Source: Selenomonadaceae bacterium (GTDB taxonomy: Bacteria > Bacillota > Negativicutes > Selenomonadales > Selenomonadaceae). Taken from it: 64,000 nt of DNA. The stretch is taken from contig JAFYNH010000038.1 of NCBI GenBank assembly GCA_017549815.1, positions 20,512 through 84,511 on the forward strand. The letters are read 5' to 3'. The translations under genes were made by a program, and so were the position numbers. Below the pieces are notes generated by a model. The model saw only the letters and a program-made list of their open reading frames with translations. It did no database searches and was not told the DNA's origin. Positions within the stretch are counted from its first letter, which is position 1. The number at the start of each line of letters is the position of its first letter. This document shows positions 26,065 through 35,456 of this stretch, one piece after another.

Positions 26065-28137
26065 TCACTCCTTAACATAAATTTTATTCAAGACAAATTG
26101 TAAGCAGATTATTAACACCGCGCCGATTATCGCGCCCGGAATTAAGCCGTCAAGCCCGCGCATTAACGACATAAAAATCGGCGTGCGCATGTGTGCAAAA
26201 GTTTCAACCATCGAGCTTTGACCGATTGTCCCCGCCATAACTAATACAAAGCAAATCATCTTCGGGAACTTTTTCAGGAAGGCGGCGAACGCTAACATAA
26301 ATGCAGGGTGTCCAAAGAAAATTTCTTTCGTGCGAGGTCGCGCATAAAAAATTTGTTCGAGCAATGCACGAATTTTTATTTCAAAGCCCGAAACCGGCAT
26401 TCCCGAAGTATGTCCGCTTCTCGCAATCAAAACTACGAATCCACCCAAGATTATCATTAACACTAAGAAAAGTTTCACGCTAACGGACTTGTCCAAAAGT
26501 TCTTTTATTTGCTGAGTTGCTGGGACGTTCTTTCTTACTTCGTCGACTATATTGAACCGTTGCAGGAACGCTACAGCTACCAAAATCAGCGGCAAGATAA
26601 ACGTTAATTTTATACCGCGAAAAATTTCAAACTCCAAGAAATACGACACGTCCGACAACGCGCCCGATAAATACGCCGCGCCCGTCATCGACAGCAAACC
26701 CGTCACCAACAGCGCGAACCCCGAAATCCATACGATTTGGAACGTCGATAATTTTTCTTTAAGCCGCGCAGTCCGATTTTGTATGCGGACTTTGTATTGA
26801 ATCACGCGGAGTAAGTCGAGCTGCCAGATTATCGCCAACGCAGGGAATAAATTCGCGCTCAAGAATGCCGCTAAAATTCTGACTTTACCGCCTGCGTCTA
26901 TTAGAATTGGCAACGCCGCTATTATCGCCAAAATTGCAAAGATTTGCAACTGTAATTTTCTATTTCGGTTAAGCCTGCGCGAGACTAAGGATAAGTACAA
27001 GACGCCCGCCGCCACCACGCCGACTATCACGAGGGCACGCAAAATTACGTTCGGATAATAATTTTCAAAGGTGCTCGCCTTCCCGAATGTAAAACCGTCC
27101 TTCGCCAAAACGTCATGAACGCCGCGAAAATAATCCATATTAGTTTCAAGCAAAGTCTTTTCGTGCTCGCTCTTTTCGTAAATGCGCAGGAGATTGATTC
27201 GGATATTGCGTTCCCTGTCCGTCGTCGACCAACGATTAATCGCCGCCGACATTTCAAGCTTGGGCTGTTCATCTTTAGGAATCGCGTAGAGCCGCGCCAC
27301 ATGATTTTTGCCGATTTTCTGCGCGAGATACTCCATTCCTAACTGCGGATAAAATTTCAGCTGGGTAAAGTGTTCAATCACGCCAAAAGTAATTTTCCGC
27401 CGCGTCATATTTGCCGCTGTTAAGTCAAGAAAATTCGACGCGCCTAAAACTTCCGGGCCGTCAAAGACAATCTCCGAAATCGGATAATGTTCCGTCCTTT
27501 CAAAGAAAAATTGCACGTTTTCTGCCGAACACTTTCTGAAATTCATCGGGCGGGCAAGTATCGTAAAACCTGCGGCGCGAGCTTTATTCATTTCGTCGCG
27601 GGGCAAACCGAGCGGCATTTTCATAAGCTCCCCAAATTGCGCCTTGACTTCGATAACCTCAATGCCGCCGACAGAAAAAATTTTAACGCGCTCCTCGCCC
27701 AGCCGCTGATATAAAGCCTCTTTTGTATCGTAGTAGCTGTCAAGGTCGCCGCCGATAATATAAACTCTGTTCGGTTCAACAAGTCCAAATTCAATCGTCT
27801 GCCGCCAAAGTTCATTCGTCAAAGTGCCGCATTGATAATTCCCTAAAATGTCACTGCCCGCTAACGTGAAAATTTTCCCTGCGCGAGCCAATTTCTCCAA
27901 ACTCGAATCATAAATCGCCAGTGAAGTTATGCCCGCCTCTTTAGTCATTTTTAAAACGTCGTAAATATCTAAGCCCTCGCGATCGGCAAGGTCGGCGACG
28001 CTTTGATAGTCAACCGCCAAATCGACTTGCATATTTTCCGATTCGACAAAATATCTTTGCCCCGCAATAATCAGCGCGGCGAAAAGTCCCATGCAGATTA
28101 TCAGCACGAGCACCCTGTTATAAGTAAATTTTTTCAT
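26065..28137 (-). CDS. DUF5693 family polytopic membrane protein
   Basis: 690 residues. An N-terminal anchor (VLVLIICMGLFAALIIAGQ) is followed by a large extracytoplasmic domain of about 330 residues (VDYQSVADLADREGLDIYDV, SLAIYDSSLEKLARAG, FGVIEHFTQL) and then about nine transmembrane helices. The domain order matches DUF5693 proteins of Firmicutes, which often neighbour cell-surface polysaccharide genes; their function is not established. Its position just upstream of six glycosyltransferases fits a role in exporting or assembling surface polymers, but this is inference. Confidence 0.75.
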   Translation of the reverse strand: MKKFTYNRVLVLIICMGLFAALIIAGQRYFVESENMQVDLAVDYQSVADLADREGLDIYDVLKMTKEAGITSLAIYDSSLEKLARAGKIFTLAGSDILGNYQCGTLTNELWRQTIEFGLVEPNRVYIIGGDLDSYYDTKEALYQRLGEERVKIFSVGGIEVIEVKAQFGELMKMPLGLPRDEMNKARAAGFTILARPMNFRKCSAENVQFFFERTEHYPISEIVFDGPEVLGASNFLDLTAANMTRRKITFGVIEHFTQLKFYPQLGMEYLAQKIGKNHVARLYAIPKDEQPKLEMSAAINRWSTTDRERNIRINLLRIYEKSEHEKTLLETNMDYFRGVHDVLAKDGFTFGKASTFENYYPNVILRALVIVGVVAAGVLYLSLVSRRLNRNRKLQLQIFAILAIIAALPILIDAGGKVRILAAFLSANLFPALAIIWQLDLLRVIQYKVRIQNRTARLKEKLSTFQIVWISGFALLVTGLLSMTGAAYLSGALSDVSYFLEFEIFRGIKLTFILPLILVAVAFLQRFNIVDEVRKNVPATQQIKELLDKSVSVKLFLVLMIILGGFVVLIARSGHTSGMPVSGFEIKIRALLEQIFYARPRTKEIFFGHPAFMLAFAAFLKKFPKMICFVLVMAGTIGQSSMVETFAHMRTPIFMSLMRGLDGLIPGAIIGAVLIICLQFVLNKIYVKE

Positions 28138-28141
28138 TGTA

Positions 28142-28187
28142 AATTCTCAATTCATTACGCATTGCGCATTTCTAATTCCTAATTATT
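28142..28187. repeat. heptanucleotide repeat array (CATTACG / CATTGCG type)
   Basis: TTCATTACGCATTGCGCATTTCTAATTCCTAATT-like units in the gap between the DUF2993 and DUF5693 genes. Confidence 0.55.
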
Positions 28188-28898
28188 TTTCGTCGCCTTA
28201 ACGAACGCCTCGCCTTGACGCAATTCAACATCTCTGAACTGCATACCGAACGGCAACTTTACCCGTTCCGTTAAATTGAAGTCGCCCAAAAATTTATCGA
28301 GATTGACGCGGCGCAAAATGGCGTTTTCAAGGTTAATATGATTCATTTGGAAATAAAGGTCGCCGTCACGAGCAACAATCTGTCCACCGATTTGAACGTC
28401 GGCTTCGCGTCCGAGAATTTTAACTTTGCCTTCCGCAGAAATTCCTTCGGGCGTCATGGTAACTTGCGGACTCCTTAATTGGTCGCCGATTTTTTGTGTA
28501 AGGAAATTTTTCAAACCTTCTTCCGTGATGACGCCGCTAAGTTCTAATTTGTTTGCGTGCCTTAAAACGCGCTCAGTACGTTCGTCGCGTGTTAAGCCGT
28601 CAGTCGGAAATAAGAGTTCCTTAACGTCAATGTGAATCGCCGAGCCGTCGAGTTGCGCCTTTTTCAAATTGAGTTCGCCGATTGTCGCGTCGGCGGCTGT
28701 ACAGTGAAGGGTGTCGATATAACCCAGCGCGATTTTGGCGTTCGGCAAGGAGTCAAGCGTCAAAGTGACTTCCTGCGCGGTGGTTGAATCCTTGACTTTT
28801 TCTTTAAGATAATTTGTCAAAGCTTTTGGCACGGCGAATTGAACAAACGCTCCGGCGGCTATCAGCAAGACGACGATAAAGGCTAAAAATTTTTTCAT
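28179..28898 (-). CDS. DUF2993 (LmeA-like) secreted or anchored protein
   Basis: 239 residues. An N-terminal hydrophobic segment (FLAFIVVLLIAAGAFVQFAV) serves as signal or anchor. The rest has the all-beta pattern of the LmeA/DUF2993 family (LDSLPNAKIALGYIDTLHC, VTMTPEGISAEGKVKILG, LPFGMQFRDVELRQGEAFV). Family members bind phospholipids and support lipoglycan or envelope maintenance in Actinobacteria; the role in Negativicutes is unknown. It lies between prfB and the DUF5693 gene on one strand. Confidence 0.7.
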   Translation of the reverse strand: MKKFLAFIVVLLIAAGAFVQFAVPKALTNYLKEKVKDSTTAQEVTLTLDSLPNAKIALGYIDTLHCTAADATIGELNLKKAQLDGSAIHIDVKELLFPTDGLTRDERTERVLRHANKLELSGVITEEGLKNFLTQKIGDQLRSPQVTMTPEGISAEGKVKILGREADVQIGGQIVARDGDLYFQMNHINLENAILRRVNLDKFLGDFNLTERVKLPFGMQFRDVELRQGEAFVKATKNN

Positions 28899-28907
28899 AT
28901 CGATACC

Positions 28908-28984
28908 TCGTTTGAGCTTTAAGCTTAGAGCTTTGAGCTTTGAGAATTCTCCCTTAAAGCTTACAGCTTACACCTTAAAGCTTA
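28908..28984. repeat. heptanucleotide repeat array (AGCTTTA / GAGCTTT type)
   Basis: Inverted array of GAGCTTT, AAGCTTA and complementary units in the gap between prfB and the DUF2993 gene, the same subfamily as at 11196-11282. Confidence 0.7.
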
Positions 28985-30089
28985 AATTTTAACATTGGCT
29001 TTGGCGGCAAGGTAGGCGCGAATAAACGGATCAATTTCGCCGTCCATAACCGCTTGAACATTGCCAGTTTCCTCGCCCGTGCGCAAGTCCTTAACCAATT
29101 TATACGGCTGAAAAACATAGGAGCGAATCTGACTGCCCCATTCGATTTTCTTCAAGTCGCCCTCAAGCCCTGCGATTTCTTCTTCCTTTTTCTCAAGCTC
29201 AAGCTCAAAAAGTTTGGCACGGAGCATTTTTAAGCAACGCTCGCGGTTTTGAATTTGCGAACGCTCATTTTGACATTGAACAACAATGCCCGTCGGAATA
29301 TGCGTCATGCGAACAGCTGACGACGTTTTATTAATGTGCTGACCGCCCGCGCCGCTCGCCCTGTAAGTGTCAACGCGAACGTCCGCCATGTTTATATCAA
29401 CTTCAACCGCGTCATCGATTTCGGGCATTATGTCGCAAGCACTGAACGACGTATGACGCCGCGCATTTGAATCGAAAGGCGAAATCCTAACCAGCCTGTG
29501 AATCCCCTTTTCCGACTTCAAATAGCCGTAAGCATTATGCCCCTTGATAAACAGCGACGCCGATTTAACGCCCGCCTCGTCGCCCGGCAACAAGTCAACC
29601 GTCTCAACCGTAAAGCCATGACGCTCCGCCCAACGTACATACATTCTTAAAAGCATTTGCGTCCAGTCTTGCGCTTCGGTGCCGCCCGCGCCCGCGTGTA
29701 AAGTCAAAATCGCGTTGTTGGCGTCGTAAGGCTCGCTCAACATAATTTCCAAGCGAAGATTTTCTAAGCCGCCTTGTATCGCCGAAATTTCCGCCGCAAT
29801 ATCCGACTCTTGCGAATCGTCTTGTTCTTCCATTGCCAGTTCCAAGAGAATCTGCGCGTCGTCAAACTTCGCCAAAAGATTTTTGTAGGTTTCAATGCCC
29901 GATTTAACGTCGTTTAATTCCTGCGTTATCTTCTGCGCGGTGTCGGGATTATCCCAAAAAGTCGGCTCGCCCATTTTATATTCAAGCTCAGCGATTTTCT
30001 CTTCCTTGCGGGCAATGTCAAAGTGAATTCCCCATTTCGTTCAATTTGTCGCGCAGAGCAGTCAGCTCCGCCTTTCTGTCTTCAAGCAT
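28982..30089 (-). CDS. prfB: peptide chain release factor 2 with programmed +1 frameshift
   Basis: The start is ATG 30089 (MLEDRKAELTALRDKLNEMG). After 23 codons the frame meets an in-frame TGA in CTT-TGA-C (30023-30017), preceded by the Shine-Dalgarno-like ATGGGGA. A +1 shift reads on as DIARKEEKIAELE into the main body of 345 codons. The body holds the SPF anticodon-like tripeptide (RISPFDSNARRHTS) and the peptidyl-hydrolysis motif GAGGQHINKTSSAVR. Total length of about 368 residues is normal. The shift is the known autoregulation of RF2: scarce RF2 leaves the UGA unread long enough to slip. Confidence 0.96.
30016..30030 (-). promoter_or_regulatory. prfB programmed frameshift site
   Basis: A GGGG stimulator, then CTT TGA C on the minus strand, where the zero frame ends and the +1 frame continues into RF2. 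Confidence 0.93.
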
Positions 30090-30103
30090 TGAATCACATC
30101 CTT

Positions 30104-31705
30104 TTAAGTTTTAGGTTCCAATTTTATCTGAATCGCGTTAAGTTTTACGCCGTTAGAATAAATAACTTCGCCGTTTTTAGCCCAAGCCGTCCATTCACCG
30201 TCAAATTTGTGAACGCGATATAATATGTCTAATTGTTTTGAGCCTGATTCATCGAGCCGAATTCTTATGCCATAAATCGATTTGCCTTTGCCAGTCGTGC
30301 CAGCTTGTTCACCGTTTTTGACTTCCTCTGACCAGCCCTCTGCGTCGCTGTAATAAACCGAATAATAAATTTTGTGATTCGGAAAATTTACCTTAATAGC
30401 TTGAATGTCGAGTTTATCCTCTGTAAAGCCGCTGATTTGCTCCTCGAATTGCCATGCCTCCCATCCCTTAGTATGAATATGCGTTTGATAAGTCAGCGTC
30501 GGTTGAAATTGCTCCCAACGCGGCGGCATGTTGCAAGAAGAAATTAAATCTTCGTGATGTTTGAGCTGTTCCATAAAATCTTTAAGGGTAGCACCATAAG
30601 CTTTTTTTACACCAGAATTAATTCCAGTACCTTTGCTCATTGACATTTTTACATATTCCAGAAAAGCTCTGAAGTCTTCTTTATCATAGCCATCGAATTT
30701 GTCTCCGAAAAAGTCTTTTAATTGTTTGCTGATTATGTATAAAGAAAAATCAGTCCAAGTTGCGAAAATCGACATCGTGGAATCAATATAACAGGTATTA
30801 AGCGAATGGATTTGATTAATCATGCCTTGATAACCAGTAAATCGATTAATAAAGCGTGGAATGAAAATTGCCTCTACCGCATCGCGCAAGAAAATTGCAT
30901 TGTGCGAAGTGGATCCTATAGTTGACGCAAAACTTTTACAGTTTATCAGTAGATTAAGTTGCTCGTCTAAGGTCAATTTTTCAGGTCGAACAATTTCATA
31001 ACCCTTTGAATTAAAGTATTCCGCGAGCCGTTCTTCCCCGACTTGATTCCTCATACCATGCAGATAATAAATTTTCTTATCTGGAATCGTCAATCGATTT
31101 TTTAAAGAAAAATGCCTGACTTGTTCAACCGTTTCTTGATATTCGATCGTAAATTTATAATTTTTGTCCACTAAAAGGGATTCATCTGGCAAGATGATTT
31201 TATCAAAGCGAGTTGGTTGTTCAATAGCCTGAAGATTTTCAAAATTGATTTCCAAAATCTCTAGCAAACGTTTAAAATTTTGTTGCTTTTCAAGCGGTTT
31301 TTCTTCCCAATGAACGTAAACAAGCGGGCAATCCTTAAATTCACTCTTGAAATCCGCACTCTTCAAAAACCACAAGCGGCGAATATTGTCAGTTATAACA
31401 TGCCCCCAAACATGATAAAACAATCCTAGATAAACAACAGTTTCATTGCGATATTGAATTGGTTGCTGAGGAACATAAGCTTTACCGACATCGCTTTTGG
31501 CAGAACTACCTTTTACGAAGGTTCCGTTGTTATCAACAATTCCGCCTGAGCCCCATGTCCATGTTCCGTTGACAAATACGTCTTTGTGCGGAAGAATCAC
31601 GCCATTTTCGATGACTTGAAAACCCAATTTTTTGTCAACGAAATAATTTACATCAAAAAATGTCTCTGCGACTTCCTTGTTGTAAAGATGATTAAGATTT
31701 GTCAC
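30104..31705 (-). CDS. GT61-like glycosyltransferase fused to ChW repeats
   Basis: 533 residues from GTG 31705 after AAGGAGG. Residues about 1-330 look like a DUF563/GT61 glycosyltransferase (YLGLFYHVWGHVITDNIRRL, KIYYLHGMRNQVGEERLAEY, CKSFASTIGSTSHNAIFLRD). Residues about 410-530 contain three tandem segments of the clostridial hydrophobic-W type: IHTKGWEAWQFEEQISG, YSDAEGWSEEVKNGEQAGTTG and VHKFDGEWTAWAKNGE, each ending in an AIKVNF/GIRIRL/AIQIKL strand. ChW repeats are normally found on secreted proteins, and no signal peptide is seen here. It sits immediately upstream of prfB in a transcript leading to the GT8 array. Confidence 0.72.
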   Translation of the reverse strand: MTNLNHLYNKEVAETFFDVNYFVDKKLGFQVIENGVILPHKDVFVNGTWTWGSGGIVDNNGTFVKGSSAKSDVGKAYVPQQPIQYRNETVVYLGLFYHVWGHVITDNIRRLWFLKSADFKSEFKDCPLVYVHWEEKPLEKQQNFKRLLEILEINFENLQAIEQPTRFDKIILPDESLLVDKNYKFTIEYQETVEQVRHFSLKNRLTIPDKKIYYLHGMRNQVGEERLAEYFNSKGYEIVRPEKLTLDEQLNLLINCKSFASTIGSTSHNAIFLRDAVEAIFIPRFINRFTGYQGMINQIHSLNTCYIDSTMSIFATWTDFSLYIISKQLKDFFGDKFDGYDKEDFRAFLEYVKMSMSKGTGINSGVKKAYGATLKDFMEQLKHHEDLISSCNMPPRWEQFQPTLTYQTHIHTKGWEAWQFEEQISGFTEDKLDIQAIKVNFPNHKIYYSVYYSDAEGWSEEVKNGEQAGTTGKGKSIYGIRIRLDESGSKQLDILYRVHKFDGEWTAWAKNGEVIYSNGVKLNAIQIKLEPKT

Positions 31706-31720
31706 AGATAAATAACCTCC

Positions 31721-32959
31721 TTAAAATTGTGTCATAATTTTTGCGTTCTCCAAAGCCGATAAGCTCGGAGAAAATTTTTTCAGTGCAGTTATCGTGTTCT
31801 CGAAGTTGTCAGCCAATACCAATTCGACGCGCCCGCCTAAAAGTCTCTTTGCTTGTTTGAATACCAAGCGATAGTCGGGACTCGACGCAACCAGTACATA
31901 ATTAGACGCTAAATCCGAATGCGCCGCCCCGATTATTTCCGACAACGAAGGCGAAGACTCCTCGCTACCCGATACCAAAATAGTTGCTCCCGCGTCTTGA
32001 AGTTTTTGCGCCTCGACTGAATCTTTCGCGACAGCAAGCGCGGCAACCTTCATAAGCCCATCACTTTGCGGCAAAGCGTGTGCCTCGCTCATGTTCACGA
32101 TTTTAACTTCCTTGAGAGGTCCCCAGCCGATTGCCTGTTCTAAAGTCTTGCCGACGTGATCTGTGTGTAAATGAATATCAAGCCCGCCGCTCGAACGCTC
32201 GACGATAGAAAAACTGCTGAAGTCGCGCATTTGCCGTTCCAATTCGGGTAAGCTCGCCTTTGAATTTTTAACGCGCAACCTTATGCAATACGGACGAACT
32301 AAATCATTGCGCGGGTCGGGCATGTTCTTATGAATTCCCAAACCTAACGAAAGACTTACCGCCGGCGATACAAAATTTCCGTCTAAACCTTTAAGACAGC
32401 CGCGCAGAAAACTTAACATGATACTCGCGCCCGCCTCCGAAAGATTCAACTGCTTAACGGATTCTTCGCCCGTCTGTATCGCCTTCAATAAAATTTCTAC
32501 AATCGGCATTCCGTCGCGCACCGCGTGATAAGCTCCCTTTGCAACCGCCTTTGCCACTGTGATAAACGGTCGCTCAGGTTCTTCGGGAATTACTCTCTGC
32601 GCGTATAAAATTCCGTATTGAAACGCCTTGCCGAATTCCGAGCCTGTCGCGTCGTATTTGCCCGCAAGTCCTGCACTTATTCCGCGAAACATTTGCGCTA
32701 AGACGACGCCCGCATTTCCTCTGGCTCCGAAAACCGCCGCAGTCGAAACACGTCGAGCTAAACCGCCTATGCTGTCATCTTTAGCGTCGGCAAGAGGCAT
32801 GACCGCCGCACCCATCGTCCGTAAAATGTGAGTGCCCGGCAATGTGCCCGCTCCTTTCAGCCCGTTTATGTTTTCGTATTCCAAAAGAAATTCACTGTAC
32901 GCGCCCGCGACCATGCGTTTAAAATCGCCGCCCGTGATAACTTCTCTGTTGCCCGTCAA
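31721..32959 (-). CDS. DAK2-domain FakA-like protein with degenerate kinase motif
   Basis: 412 residues from TTG 32959 after GGAGGTG; codons upstream of this derive from heptamer repeat DNA. The fold is that of fatty-acid kinase FakA (YloV): an N-terminal DAK2 domain with GARGNAGVVLAQMFRGISAGL and RVIPEEPERPFITVA, then a C-terminal domain with ILVSGSEESSPS. The nucleotide/metal-binding segment that reads PDGDTGTNM in FakA is replaced by AGTLPGTHIL, so the key aspartates are absent. At about 410 residues it is shorter than FakA (about 550). It may be an inactive or regulatory paralogue; the partner FakB/DegV is not in the window. Confidence 0.7.
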   Translation of the reverse strand: MTGNREVITGGDFKRMVAGAYSEFLLEYENINGLKGAGTLPGTHILRTMGAAVMPLADAKDDSIGGLARRVSTAAVFGARGNAGVVLAQMFRGISAGLAGKYDATGSEFGKAFQYGILYAQRVIPEEPERPFITVAKAVAKGAYHAVRDGMPIVEILLKAIQTGEESVKQLNLSEAGASIMLSFLRGCLKGLDGNFVSPAVSLSLGLGIHKNMPDPRNDLVRPYCIRLRVKNSKASLPELERQMRDFSSFSIVERSSGGLDIHLHTDHVGKTLEQAIGWGPLKEVKIVNMSEAHALPQSDGLMKVAALAVAKDSVEAQKLQDAGATILVSGSEESSPSLSEIIGAAHSDLASNYVLVASSPDYRLVFKQAKRLLGGRVELVLADNFENTITALKKFSPSLSALENAKIMTQF

Positions 32960-32969
32960 TATAAACACC

Positions 32970-33056
32970 TCCACTTCATTAATTAGAAATGTGCAATTAG
33001 GAATTAGGAATTGGATTTCCATTTCTCATTCCTCATTCCTAATTTCTCATTGTCTT
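32970..33056. repeat. heptanucleotide repeat array (AATTAGG / ATTCCTC type)
   Basis: Inverted array of GGAATTA and ATTCCTC/ATTCCTA units between the divergently transcribed FakA-like and FtsA-like genes. Confidence 0.7.
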
Positions 33057-33122
33057 TGAAGGGATAATCCTTTTAATTCGCGAAATAAATACAATAACCT
33101 TTAACGACAAGGAGAAAATTCC

Positions 33123-35456
33123 ATGAGTGAAAAAATTTCAGAGACCGTTCCGAAGCCAAAACGCAGACGGAAAAAAATCAGTTATAAGGACGACGGGCGT
33201 GAGAAAATTTTTGCGCTCGACATCGGCACGCGAAGTGTTATAGGAATTGTCGCCGAACAGGACGACGACGGACAAATGAACGTCATCGCAACTCACCGCC
33301 TCGAACATACCAGCCGCGCCATGCTCGACGGACAAATTCACGACGTGCCCCAAGTCGCCGAAGTTATTATCCGCGTTAAAAATTATCTGTCGGACAAAGT
33401 CGGCGAACTCAAAAGCGCGGCAATCGCGGCGGCAGGTCGCGCCCTCTACACTATGACGGGCGAAGTTACTATCGAAGTCAACGGCGTTGTCACCGAAGAA
33501 ATTCAGAGCAGTTTAAATTTCTCCGCCGTTCAGCTCGCGCAGTCGCAACTTACCACCGAGAAAAAAATCGACGCCAAAATTTATTATTGCGTTGGTTTCA
33601 GCATTATCTACTACGAGCTTGACGGTATCAAGTTGAAAAGCTTGGTCGGACAACGCGGCAAAGTCGCCAGAGCAAAAGTTATCGCAACTTTTCTTCCGCG
33701 TCAAGTAGTAGATTCTATGCAAATCGCGCTGAATTATGCAAGCCTCGACGTTCGCGCTTTAACCCTTGAGCCTATCGCCGCAATCAGCGTTTTAGTTCCG
33801 CCGTCAATGCGTCATTTGAATATCGCGCTTGTCGACATCGGCGCGGGCACCTCCGACGTTGCCATAACTAAAAATGGTTCAGTTATCGCCTATGGTATGG
33901 TTCCGCTCGCGGGCGACGAAGTTACCGAAGCCATTTCGCAAAAATTTTTACTCGACTTCAACGTTGCCGAAGAAATTAAGCGCAAGGCAACTAACGGCGA
34001 AGGCGCAACTTTTAACGACATACTCGGACGCAGTTACGACCTTACAGCGGAAGAAATTCTCAATCCGATTGCTGAAAACGTCGCGCACATTGCCAACGAA
34101 ATTGCCAAAACTATTCTCGAACTTAACGGCAACGAGCCGCCTCAAGCCTTGTTATTAGTCGGCGGCGGAGCTTTATCTCCGAACTTGAATAAATTTGTCG
34201 GCGAGGCTCTGAATATGCCAGCTGACCGCGTCGCAATTCGCAAGCCCGATAGAGTTCAAGGCATAAAAAATATCCCGCAAGCTCTGCAGTCGCCCGATGC
34301 CGCAACGCCGCTTGGGATTTTAAAAGTCGCCTCGATTGACACGTTCCATTTCTTTAACGTCAAGATTAACGGGCAGGAAGTCAATCTTTTCCACTTCCGC
34401 GACTTGACAATCGGCGACGCTATTTTAAGCGCGGGCATTGATTATAAAAAATTCAACGGCAAACCCGGACTCGGCGTAATGATTTCTTTGAACGGCGAGA
34501 AAAAATCTTTCGCGGGTAGCATGGGGACTTTCGCCAAAATTACAATCAACGACAAGCCCGCTACATTGGAAACGCCGCTTGAAAATAATTGCGAGATAAA
34601 AATTGAGCGCGGCGCGGACGGTGTTACTCCGCAAATGAAAATCGACGACGTAGTTGCTATCGACCCGACTTTTAGCGTAACTGTCAACGGCAAAAGCTTT
34701 TCAGTGAAACCGAAAATTTTGGTTAATGGCGAAGTCAGCTTGCCGACACGAATTCTTCAGGACGGCGACGAAGTTGATACAAAGACGCGGCGGACTATCG
34801 GCGAAATTTTAAGACTGGCTGGCTATCCTCCTGCGGGTAAGAAAATTTACTACACATTGAACGGCAAGAAGGCGCATTACCTTTGCAAGCCCGATATTCT
34901 CTGCAACGGCGAGCGCATTGACACGAACGAATTGCCACATGCCGACGACGTGATTGAATATATCGCGAACGACACGATTAAGCTTGCCGAGATTGTTAAG
35001 GACGAAAGCAAGACTTCGGCGATTAAAATTCTCTACAACGGCAAGGAATATTCTGTGCCGACGACGACAACTATTTTGCTGAGCGTCAACGGGCGAGTTG
35101 CTACGGAGAATACGATTATCACGGACGGCGCAGATATTATTTACGATAAGGACGAGAAAAAATCCGTCATGGTGAGCGACGCACTCCTTGCCGTGAACTT
35201 TAGACCGCCCGATACCAAGAGCCGCATGAGTTTTACGATAAAGGTAAACGGATTGCCCGCCGAATTCGCCGACCCCGTAAACAACGGCGATAAACTCGAA
35301 GTCATTTTGAAGACGCCCGACGGTTTGGAGTTTAAGCCACTCGACGATTTAGAAGTTCCTGTTCGCAAGGAGACGCCTGAAAATTTATTGACGCCCGCCC
35401 AAAAGGCTCCGCCCGGTAAAAAATTTTCAATCAAAGATTTCATTCGCGTCGACTGA
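33123..35456 (+). CDS. FtsA-like actin-fold ATPase with long C-terminal extension
   Basis: 777 residues. A basic N-terminus (PKPKRRRKK) is followed by an FtsA/PilM-type domain: IFALDIGTRSVIGIV (phosphate 1), VDIGAGTSDVAI (phosphate 2), LLLVGGGALSPNL (adenosine motif). Classical FtsA is about 420 residues and ends in an amphipathic helix. This protein instead has about 360 further residues of repeating beta-rich modules (FTIKVNGLPAEF, VTVNGKSFSVKPKILVNGEV, YTLNGKKAHYLCKPDILCNG). Such long FtsA paralogues occur in Clostridia and Negativicutes. It could scaffold division or envelope assembly; it is probably not the cognate FtsA. ATG after AAGGAG. Confidence 0.75.
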   Translation: MSEKISETVPKPKRRRKKISYKDDGREKIFALDIGTRSVIGIVAEQDDDGQMNVIATHRLEHTSRAMLDGQIHDVPQVAEVIIRVKNYLSDKVGELKSAAIAAAGRALYTMTGEVTIEVNGVVTEEIQSSLNFSAVQLAQSQLTTEKKIDAKIYYCVGFSIIYYELDGIKLKSLVGQRGKVARAKVIATFLPRQVVDSMQIALNYASLDVRALTLEPIAAISVLVPPSMRHLNIALVDIGAGTSDVAITKNGSVIAYGMVPLAGDEVTEAISQKFLLDFNVAEEIKRKATNGEGATFNDILGRSYDLTAEEILNPIAENVAHIANEIAKTILELNGNEPPQALLLVGGGALSPNLNKFVGEALNMPADRVAIRKPDRVQGIKNIPQALQSPDAATPLGILKVASIDTFHFFNVKINGQEVNLFHFRDLTIGDAILSAGIDYKKFNGKPGLGVMISLNGEKKSFAGSMGTFAKITINDKPATLETPLENNCEIKIERGADGVTPQMKIDDVVAIDPTFSVTVNGKSFSVKPKILVNGEVSLPTRILQDGDEVDTKTRRTIGEILRLAGYPPAGKKIYYTLNGKKAHYLCKPDILCNGERIDTNELPHADDVIEYIANDTIKLAEIVKDESKTSAIKILYNGKEYSVPTTTTILLSVNGRVATENTIITDGADIIYDKDEKKSVMVSDALLAVNFRPPDTKSRMSFTIKVNGLPAEFADPVNNGDKLEVILKTPDGLEFKPLDDLEVPVRKETPENLLTPAQKAPPGKKFSIKDFIRVD

